A stretch of 64,000 nucleotides of DNA, from the NCBI GenBank assembly GCA_034509755.1, contig CM067555.1:6394142-6458141 (forward strand), given 5' to 3'. Below, piece after piece: positions 48,901 to 57,864 of the stretch. The notes below the pieces were generated by a model. That model worked only from the letters and a program-made list of their open reading frames with translations. It had not been told where the DNA came from and ran no database searches. The DNA is from Anisodus tanguticus (lineage: Eukaryota; Streptophyta; Magnoliopsida; Solanales; Solanaceae). Made by a program: the position numbers and the translations under genes. The stretch's first letter is position 1; every line of letters starts with the position of its first letter.

Positions 48901-51900
48901 TCCAAAGAATTCGATTCTTTGACGCGAAGAGGCGATGAACACTATCGTTATTTGCGAGATCCGGTGATATGCAATCTACAGTCTTAGGTCGAACTTGACC
49001 TGTCTCGGTAGTCCAACTTCTACCAAGCCATCCCACATCACAACTTTTGTATGTGAGATCATTTCCATGTCTCACACGGAGAGTTATCCTTATCCTTATG
49101 CGGAGTTCTGTTGAGAATTGCATTAGCGGTAAGGATTGCCTTGCCCTACATAATTTAGGCGTACGGGTTTACGCTTGGCTAACACCGTTAGACTGATGTG
49201 AGAAATGAACAGTCGTTTAATGAACGATGCTTCACATTCTCCCCCTCTATCACTACGAATTTCTCAATCCGTAGGCTTAGTTGATTTTCAACTTCTGCTT
49301 TGTAGGCTTCAACAACTTCATCTTTGTTTTTCAATAAACAAAGGATTCCATACGTTGTACCATCATCAATGAAGATCACAACGTACTTGTCTCCCCCCTC
49401 TATTTTGTATAAACTTCAAATCACCCAAGTAGGTGTGACTAAGTTCTAGAGGAGCGGTGCTTCTTTCGCTATTCCCTTGACGGAATTTGGAAAGGTGATT
49501 TTGCCTCTTCGTCTACCTCACATTCATTTTGAGGGTTTATGTCGACGAAGGCAACAATCTCAACATCGTTAGCTTTTGAATGACTTGCTATTTAACATGT
49601 CTTAATCTATGATGTCATAGATGCACGGATTACAAATATATCATTCATTTGGCTATAGACATATTGTACCATTCTTAGTTATTACGGACCTGTTGGACTA
49701 GTCTCAAATCAGATTTGACCAACAACGTCCTTTAACCAAGTTAGGAACATGTATCACCTCTTTTAGAGTGATCTCATTCCTTGAAGTCCTATTGAGGACA
49801 ACCTCTCCAACCCCTTCTACTTTAGAGGTGGCGTTGCTTCACATGAACAACCTCTTGCCCGTGGTTAGGGCGTAACCGGATCATATGTGATCTCGATACT
49901 CGGGTCCACTCTAGTTGCTTTAAGCGCATCGAGTGTCCAATTTCTTTATCGCCTTTATTTAGGCCTTCGGATCATTTAGGACCGGAAACTCGGCCCACCT
50001 TACTAGGTGTCCATTACTTTTCCTATGAAATGAATTACGGCACCACTCAGTCGCTTGAGGCTTTATATGACCGAGTGTCCAATATCATCATATCAAAGAA
50101 ATTTTGGCCCACTCCAGTCGCCCGGAGGCTTTATGTGACTGAGTGTCCAATATCATCCTATGAAGGATCTTCTGCCAAATAGTATGACAGGTTCAACGTC
50201 TTTAGCTTTTAGACTCCTTTCGTTAAGATTGGTGCCCAGATAATTCTTGGCGCTTACTTAAGAGTGGTAACAGTTTTCGCACAGTCAGTGGATCTTTCTC
50301 CATCGTATGTGCGAACATACTTTACACGCTTTTAATAATTTACACTTAAAAGAACGGATCTTTTTAAGTCGTTTACAAACTCCAATCTTTAAACGGAAAA
50401 GAAGATGAGATTAAATTTCTGATTTGTTAAAGCATAAGGAATATAAATTATTTTCATATTCCTCCTTACTTTAATCCATTTTTAATCAGACATCATTTAA
50501 TCTTTATTCTTGACAAGTAAGAAAAATACTTATCATTTACTCTTTATTCTTGACAAGTAAGAAAAATACTTATCCCAATTTTTGGATTCTGGCTCACTTC
50601 AGTCACTTCATCAGACTGAGTGTCCATTTCCTTCTCACCATTATTCGGATCCTTTGTCCTGGGACAGAGATATAGGCCTTCGCTACAAGATAGAATAGCA
50701 TCTTCGCCTTCTCCTCTTGTCCCAGTTGACATCCTCGTGCTCTCGAGAGCGCTTGTTTCCACCGATCTTGGTAGCGGTGACACCATGAACACGTTCATCA
50801 TCATCACTCTCTTCTACCGAAAACCATTTCCATATCCAGATTTGGTCACACAATTTTTGACCGACATCTTTCGAATACTAATAGTAATACAACGAAGATA
50901 TTGTCTTAAGTTGTTGGGAGATCTTGCTCTATGGTACTTTATAAAGCAATGACGGGAAGTATTTAACTATTACAAGTATTCGAAAGGATAAATAAAGATT
51001 TCAATAATTCAACTAGAAATCTGAAAATTACAATATAACAACAAAACCGAAATTACGATTTTGTTGAAGACCGAAAAATGGAAACCGGTTTATCTTTGAG
51101 TCGAGTGTAGCACTGTCCTTAAGACAATATTGCCCCGTATGTATCCTTTATACGTCCGGACAATTTGTCTCCCAAGATAAAACAAGCAATGGAACCCTTG
51201 AGCAAAGGAAACTCAAGAGCTACCGTGAAGAATATTGAGTAACGAAATGATGCTTGGAAGTTGTAGGAAGAAATCTATTTTGGTTGTGTATTTTCGTGCA
51301 CCTTTGTTTTGCAAAGCATCTCTTTTGTGATTCTTAGTGCTCAACAATGGTGTAAGGGGGTGTTTAAATAGGTGAGGGAGGGGGCTGATTATCGCCCTCC
51401 ATAATGACAAATAATGGCCATTATGGAGGTAGTAAAGCCACCACCATTAATGGGAGAAAGACCAACGGATTTGGCCATTATAGGAGGAGTAATTCGGCCA
51501 AAATAAATGGCCGAATTGAGTGCCGGGCATTCTGTTTTTTGACCGTCGAAATTTCGAAGTTCGGAAACTTCGGGGGACCAAACCGTACATCCGGAAACTT
51601 CGGGGACCAAACTCGTACATCTTGAAATTTCAGGGACCAAAGCGCACATCCGAAAGAATTCGGTCCAAACCGCACATCCGAAACTTCACGGGATCAAACC
51701 GTACTTCACGGCCCAAAAAGATAATATCGAAGGCCCACGCCCACGGCCCACGGCCGTGAGCCCGTGAGCCCGTGAGCCCGTGAGCCCGTGAACCCGTGAA
51801 CCCGTGAACCCGTGAACCCGAAACCGGACCGGACGGGCGGGCGGCGGCGGCGCGCGTGTGGTCTTTCCTCGAACCGAAGCACATCTAGGTCCTCCTCCTT

Positions 51901-53432
51901 TAAACACATGGGATACCCCTTGGGGTCCCAAACCCCAAACCAATTTCGAGTGTTATATACACAACAATTCTTTCTTCCTCTACCGATGTGGGAGAATTAC
52001 ACACAATACCACACTTTCCATGCTTCAAACACCTTACTTCGTGAACCAATATCTCTTTCATTTCTCAATGAAATTTGACGATTCTTGGCCCTACGGTTAT
52101 CTACGTACTTAGTAGATCATGCATGTGTGAAGAATCGGATTCTCCAACATACGTTACACTAGTGTTTAAGCCGTTAAAGTTGGTCGGTCGCAACTCCCGC
52201 CAAAGGCAAATTTCCAACAGTTATTCTCCTTCCAATATTCAATCAAAGCAAATTAAGAAAAGAAAAACTGAAAAATGTGAAAAAGCTTTGATTTTTAATA
52301 CCTTAATTTGAAGCTGCAAAAACTTCACATAAGTAACTGCTTCTTCAAGCATTGTGCTAATGTCAACCTTTGTGCCATTAGGAACAAGGTTCTGCAAGAT
52401 TCTCAATCTTTCGTTGATTCTTTCTCTTCGTTTCTGCAAATGAAAATCTTAGATTATTAACATTTTGAATCTATTAACAATAATTGGATGAAGCTGATGT
52501 TAATTATTACCCTTGCATAAAGGCTTTGTGGATCTGTTGCAGCCCCTCTGCTGGCTCTTGATTTCCCTTTGGGGTTTGAAGATATTGTATCTCCAGCATT
52601 AGAATCATTCTCAGAGCTGCAGCAACTTGAGCTCTGACCAATTTGGTTATCTGGATTATTAGTCTCTTCTTCTCCTTCTTCATTGTTAATTTCAGTCATC
52701 TTCTGATTCTTTTTCCCTTTTTTTGGCTGTGCCTTTTTCTTAGTACTTTTCTGTGCCTGCATTGAGTAAATGATAGAGAACCTCATTAGAAATTCATGTA
52801 TTAAAAAAGGGTACTAATCAATCAATCTCTCTTGTTAAAGTTCTAATTAAACTCACATCTTGTGAGCCCCGTGATTTCTTCTTGGGATTTTCAGGTGCTA
52901 TTTTGTCACACTTCCTCTTTAGCTGCATTTCCTTGTCTGAATCAGGGGAAATTCCAGCATTGTCCAATTGATCACATACCATTTCTTCTTTGTAGGCCAT
53001 GTCATTTGGAAATGCTGGATTAATGGACATATTGTCAAGATTTTTATTCTCAACAAAGAAATCAGTGAACTGGTCATCAGGGTGGTTGTTAATTGCTACT
53101 TGAAGGAGCTGGTTATTGACATCATCAATGTTGTTAGAATGCTGCAGATGCTGGTGGCTCGAGTTGTTAGTAAAAAACATGGCATCACTTCCACAGCTGG
53201 TAATGCTACTTTCTTGAGAAAAATAGTGAAAGTTATTGTTAGCTTCATAATGATCATCAGCTAATTGTGGATGATCAGTCCCATAGCTCGAGCTAGCATT
53301 ATCGCGACCGTTCATCGAGAACAAGCCATGATCACCATGCAATTGAAGCATGAAATCTGCAGTTTCAGTACTAGAGAATAATTTGCTCAATGACTCCCAT
53401 TCTTCATCAAGAAAAGCTCCCACATGCTCCAT
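45908..53432 (-). CDS. RSL4: bHLH transcription factor, RSL class (RSL4-like), split by a copia insertion in the last intron
   Basis: Four exons, in transcript order: 53432-52857, 52756-52511, 52433-52302, 46003-45908. They total 1050 bp, 349 aa, all junctions in phase. The N-terminus (MEHVGAFLDEEWESLSKLFS) and poorly conserved acidic/Asn-rich region are typical of class II ROOT HAIR DEFECTIVE 6-LIKE proteins. The bHLH lies at about residues 262-320 (DPQSLYARKRRERINERLR, then GTKVDISTMLEEAVTYVKFL). The RSL tail (LLSSDELWMYAPLAYHGMDI) is on exon 4. RSL4 drives root-hair elongation genes in the nucleus. Gene-neighbour order supports RSL4 (AT1G27740) over paralogues. Intron 3 is about 6.3 kb, nearly all copia copy B in the same orientation. 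The protein is longer than the roughly 260 aa I recall for Arabidopsis RSL4. Splicing across the insertion is inferred. Confidence 0.9.
46050..46804 (-). repeat. 3' LTR of copia copy B, truncated
   Basis: It aligns with 51433-52219 and ends at the same TTTCCAACA edge. It starts abruptly at AAAGCCACCACC, equivalent to 51434, so the outer R/U5 part is missing. Small indels distinguish it from the right LTR. Confidence 0.85.
48480..49500 (-). pseudogene. Degenerate copia integrase and reverse-transcriptase region of copy B
   Basis: Minus-strand order: LGDLKFIQNRGG, then frameshift, then DKYVVIFIDDGTTYGILCLL and KAEVENQL (integrase core); further on VENEPW, KEAKERN and VDLPPEKN (reverse transcriptase N-terminus). 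Frameshifts and stops break it throughout. One frameshift sits in a run of six C on the plus strand (49393-49398), shared with copy A (1809-1814). Confidence 0.75.
50912..52219 (-). repeat. 5' LTR of copia copy B
   Basis: The right edge at 52219 is certain; the left edge (TGTTGG at 50912) is inferred from terminal symmetry. A minus-strand TATA box lies at 51363-51370 (TTTAAATA on plus). A hairpin inverted repeat lies at about 51397-51429. A 9-bp tandem repeat expansion lies at 51756-51820. Confidence 0.6.
51756..51820. repeat. 9-bp tandem repeat in LTR, about 7 units
   Basis: CCCGTGAGC units change to CCCGTGAAC units. The partner LTR at about 46379-46400 has only two to three units and copy A (about 4168-4182) one to two, so the array expanded in this LTR alone. 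Confidence 0.85.
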
Positions 53433-53564
53433 TGTTTTTGGTCAAAGTGTATAAATTGAAGGCCTAATGGGAGTTCGGTTAGGCCAGAGAGAAAATATTG
53501 TTATACTGACAAAATAAGCTTTTGAGGATGATCTCACACTTGGAATGAGCGAAAAGTTGGGGAC

Positions 53565-53571
53565 ATTTATA
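53565..53571 (-). promoter_or_regulatory. TATA box of the RSL4-like gene
   Basis: TATAAAT on the minus strand, about 135 bp upstream of the start codon, in a normal position for a short 5' UTR. Confidence 0.55.
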
Positions 53572-53963
53572 CGAGAAAAGGTTACAAAGGAATTGGAAGA
53601 ATGTTTAGAAAAGGATTAAACTGATTTCTTTATTGAATTATGATTAATTTACAAAGGTTTTCTCTACTGTGGGGCCAACCAACAGGCAAAGTACAACTAA
53701 GCAGAGGGACCAAGTTCATGCAATAATGGAATAAAATGTACTACCTTTCAATGGGATTAATGCAATCTTGGACTTAGCTTATAATGTCATTAATATAACT
53801 CTTAGAAGGCTAACTGTCTTAATCTAATCATTGGGGCATGACTACTATTCTATTAACCCCCACTGATTGATGAAAATTAATCTGAAGAGAGTTAATTAGA
53901 TGGCGAAAAACAAGTGAGAACGTGGTAAGCTTTTCTTGAATATAATATGAGTTCTGTTGAGCG

Positions 53964-53988
53964 ATTAATTAATTAATTAATTAATTAA
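53964..53988. repeat. (ATTA)n microsatellite
   Basis: Six perfect tetranucleotide repeats, about 530 bp upstream of the RSL4-like start codon. Confidence 0.9.
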
Positions 53989-54721
53989 AGAAAAGGAATG
54001 AAGAGGACGTGGGAGATGAGTATTGGAAATCATTTAACTACTAACGAAATCCGACACAGTAACCGCAGAGTTCGTTTCTTGTCCTTCTTTTTTGGATTTT
54101 TTTGTTCTCAAACCCAACCATTGTTACCCTAGTTGTACTTGCAATACAATATCTTCACATAAGGATACTAGTTAGTGGACTTCCCCCTGTTTTTTCTTCT
54201 TTTTTTCGCATAGAAAAATACATCATTTGTCCCAAAAACATAAAAAGGTTCAAATGCAAGAGTTGTAGCATACCATCAAGGCTTACACTCTAGTGTTGCC
54301 AAACTACTCACGAGTATATTTATGAGTTCAATTCTCATTCATCTTCCTTGATCCTCCAACGTGACAAATTCTTTTGTAATAAAAAGGGCGTGACAAAATT
54401 TAAACACAAGAATTGACGCATCTAGCTTTCAATAAAAAAATTTACATTGATATCATTTAAAAAAAAGATACAACATAATTAAGAAAAAGGCATTACAACT
54501 CACAATGTTATAGTTAAAGATATTTCTAAAATGTACACGGGAAATATTGATGGAGAAAGAATTCTTCAGTTCTCCAAATAACAAAGTTCAGATGGTGAGT
54601 GTCCTCCACTTTCAACCTGAAAGTTGCGAGTTTGAGTCACCAAGGGAGCAAAGAGAAGCTCATGGGAGAGGAGTTTTAAAAAAAAAGTGCGACTCTAATT
54701 GAGACAAAACAAATACTAGTA

Positions 54722-56513
54722 TAGTATAACCTCGTTAAATGAATGTTCGATAAATGAATAACCTCGCCAAATGAATAATTTTCTCCGGTCCCGACTTGGG
54801 CAAAGGGGTTAAATGAATAACCTCGCTAAATGCATTAACGAATACATTTTTTTTTTGAGTCCTTAAAGGTCTCATGTAAACATAGATGAATAATCACTAA
54901 ATTTCATAAAAAAATATGTATATATAATAAACGAAAATATTTCATCCAATCAACAATGTTCATATAAGAAGTCATTTTTTCTCAAAAAATGCATCTAAAG
55001 TTGTTTGTTTTTTCTTCCACCAAAATGCATTCCATCCTTAATTTTTTGTAATGCATGTGCAACTTCTGAAATATTTTCCTCGTGTTGTAGCAAGTAATAT
55101 TGTATGGTGACTACTGCTTGAAAGGCCTCTTTTGATGACACATTTGGTGTGACGCTACTATCATCTGGTTCAAGATCATTCTCATCATTTAGTACAAACT
55201 CAATAATTTCTTCGTCCGTAGGCAATTCCATAACTGCATCATTCTCGTTAGGATAGTTCAAAAGATGTTTGACGTCCATCACATTTCTATAGCGTAAATT
55301 AGAAATGACATCAATTAATCCTTGGATAGCTTCTTCTAATTGACCAACTTCTACTTCAGGAACATCAATTTCTTCAGACTGAATCTTGCAATGCCGGAAA
55401 CAATTTGCAATTGTTTTTGCCGCCACATCAAATCTCCAAGCCATGGTAGAAAAATTAATAGCATCCAAAATGTTAATCTTTTCAAGATTTGATGAGCCAA
55501 CTTCAAGGCTCTGCAAGATGCTAGAATAAAAACAACGCCGATAATGAACTTTGAATGCTCGAATAATCCCAGCATCACATGGTTGAATTTTAGACGTTGT
55601 GTTAGGGGCAAAAAAAATAACTTTACATTTCTCAAGCCTTCAACAGCCTTTGGATGAGTGGGCAATTGTCTACTAACAAGAGAACCTTTCTGTCATTCAT
55701 TCTCTTGTCAAACCAACGACAAAATTCTTGAAAAAGCAAACCAGTCATCCAAGCTTTCTTGTTGAATCGATACTCGCAACTAGGATTGTTCATGTTCACA
55801 TTTTTAAAGCATCTAGGTTTTACATACTTACCAATAACCCAAAGGGGTACTTTGTCGGATCCATCACCATTACAGCAAACAACAACAATGATTCTCTCAT
55901 CTTTCTTCCGTTCTTCAAGCTGCTTCGTGGCAAGTGAATGGTCAGCTTCCAACCGGTAAAATAATTCAGTTTCATCCATATTATAAATATCTTTCAACTG
56001 AAATTGGTCTAATTTTGATCGTATTCCAGGTAAATCATTTTCAATGTCCTCCATGTTAACAGAACCACTTTCACCGAACTAAGATACAGTAGTATGAATT
56101 CTTTATCAAACTAAGATTTTAGAACTATATATAGTTTGTAGTGTAGGTTAAGTATATTTTGTTAGACTTAAGTATTTCTATACATACAATCTTATTAATA
56201 CATGAATGTTAGTACATTGTACTTAGTCCACACTTATAGTGCATGTATTCATAATCTAGAGTCTAAAGAAAATGAATGTAATTAAGTTTTTCATAAGAAT
56301 TTTGATCATTACCCTCTAGGTACATTTGTACATTAAATGTAAAAATACTAATCATAAGAAAAAAATAAAAAAAATGTAAAAATACTATCTAAATGAATAA
56401 ATATTCATCTATCGATAACTGAATATATTATTTATTTATTAATAAATAGATAACCTCACTAAACGAATATTTTTTTATGGTTCTGAGGATATTCATTTAT
56501 CAAGGTTATAACG
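54722..56513 (-). mobile_element. Pogo-like (Tc1/mariner) DNA transposon with TA target duplication
   Basis: The left end TAGTATAACCTCGTTAAATG and the inverse of the right end, CGTTATAACCTTGATAAATG, match at most positions, and TA flanks both sides (54720-54721, 56514-56515). The ends resemble those of the Arabidopsis Lemi1/Emigrant group (CAGTAAAACCTC type, from memory). Subterminal AAATGAATAACCTCGC motifs recur at 54760-54835. It is about 1.8 kb with a broken transposase. Confidence 0.82.
54995..56054 (-). pseudogene. Pogo/Tigger-type transposase pseudogene
   Basis: On the minus strand, 56054-55640 reads YNMDETELFYRLEADHSL and KVLLLVDNCP, carrying two catalytic Asp residues of the DDE fold. 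At about 55640 the frame shifts and continues AVEGLRNVKLFFLP, then shifts again to 55516-54995 (SLEVGSSNLEKINILDAINF, FGGRKNKQL end). The N-terminal CENP-B-type DNA-binding domain is absent. Two frameshifts and the missing N-terminus make it non-functional. Confidence 0.85.
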
Positions 56514-56515
56514 TA

Positions 56516-57453
56516 ACTTGTATTTCTTGAAACCTAATGGTAAGAAGTCGTATTGGAATCCGTTCTAAAAGATAAATGAGCGGTTGTGAGATTGGGGTTA
56601 CAGGTTGTATTTCTATATATGGACTGCCACTTAAAGTGTAGAGTTCAAATCCAGAAATCGTCTTATATTTATCCTTATTATTAACAAAGCTCTAACGTGA
56701 AATTGATAAATTCTACTTGTCCAAATTATTCATGAAAATTTTATTCAATTTATCTCTCAATTTTTATCTATATTGTTTAAAATTCCCCTCATCTTAAAGC
56801 CAGTGGCGGAATCACATTTCTAGCTAAGAGTTCGGCAAAAATCAGTAGCTTTAATTTGGTTCAAATCTTGTATTTTTATTTAAAAAACTATTTAATATGT
56901 ACAAATAATCTATTCAGAAAACAATATAAGTAAAAACATAAGTTATGATCTAGAATTCATAAATTAAAATCCTGAATTCATCTTGGTTTAGAGCTCCGTA
57001 AGAGGTAAAGGCAAAAAGTAAAACTTTTTTCCCAACAACGTGGACAATTAGTACGGTTATGAATTAACGGAAATTAAGCAATGATAACAAAAAAGAAGAA
57101 TAAATAATTTAACGTGGAAATCTTCAAGAGAAAGAAAAACCACAATCGTCAACAACTCTTGTATCTCAATGGAAGATGTTTTTACAAGGATACATAATTT
57201 ATGAAGGAAATCCATGTATATATAGGCTTACGGAAAAACCTAAACTCAATCTAAATCGAATGTCCTCCAAATAGGTTTCCCAGTAGATTGTTGCTGCCTG
57301 CAACCTTTGCAGTCGATCAACGGACCTGGTTCTTACATCCTTCCACAAACATAACAAGTACATAGTACATGAACAAAGTGGACCCTTTACCCATAAATAA
57401 TTGAGATAGGGGAAGCAAGATATCTATCACATAACTAAAACTTAGCTGTGATA
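56516..57453. other. Intergenic DNA with a short dispersed-repeat patch
   Basis: AGCCAGTGGCGGAATCACAT at about 56800, with the following AT-rich text, looks like a common plant dispersed repeat. No coding DNA is seen. Confidence 0.4.
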
Positions 57454-57458
57454 TTTTG

Positions 57459-57720
57459 TATTAGCGAATATTCTCAGAATATTCGTCGTATATTTTGTAA
57501 TTATGATAAATGTATATTTAAGGTAACTTAGGATTCTAATTGTATTAGGAATCAACCTTTGTAAGGTAAGTTAGGATTCGTACCATATTAGGAATCAACC
57601 TTGTACAACTATATTAGCTAAGTAAAAATCGTTTGTCAGTTTTAAAAAAATCTGCCATCCCTAGCTATATATATTGTGAATAATGAAAGAAATTCCTAAG
57701 GAAAATTATTCTATCTTTCA
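57459..57720 (+). repeat. 5' LTR of the Ale-like copia element
   Basis: It starts TATTAGCGAATATTCT (TA, not TG) and ends CTATCTTTCA. The 262 bp are nearly identical to the 3' LTR except for 55 extra bp at about 57616-57670. Confidence 0.92.
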
Positions 57721-57734
57721 TGGTATCAAGAGCC
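57721..57734 (+). other. Primer-binding site (initiator-Met tRNA type)
   Basis: TGGTATCAAGAGCC directly abuts the 5' LTR; the usual plant copia site is TGGTATCAGAGC, so there is one extra A. Confidence 0.85.
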
Positions 57735-57864
57735 TAAAACCTAAATCCTCATTCCGGCCGAAATCAGAATTTTTTTTCTGCTTTCATGAGAAAAAAAAAA
57801 TACGGTTTCTTCCTCCATATTTTGGCCAAACCAGAAAATTCTCTTCCCTCGACAGGCGGCAACC

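Larger units (their letters stand above)
46050..52219 (-). mobile_element. Ty1/copia retrotransposon, copy B, inside RSL4-like intron 3
   Basis: Two LTRs bracket degenerate copia coding DNA on the minus strand. A polypurine tract (AAGAGGGGAT on the minus strand, about 46805-46814) directly precedes the left LTR, which fixes that LTR as the 3' one. The 3' LTR is truncated on its outer side, and no target duplication is left. Copy B covers about 620 bp more of the 3' internal region than the part of copy A that is in the window. Confidence 0.9.
53433..54719. other. Promoter side and intergenic DNA upstream of the RSL4-like gene
   Basis: Apart from the TATA box and an (AATT)n microsatellite at 53964-53988, no gene or transposon is seen. 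This is where RHD6/RSL binding elements would be expected; I did not find a convincing one by eye. Confidence 0.5.
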
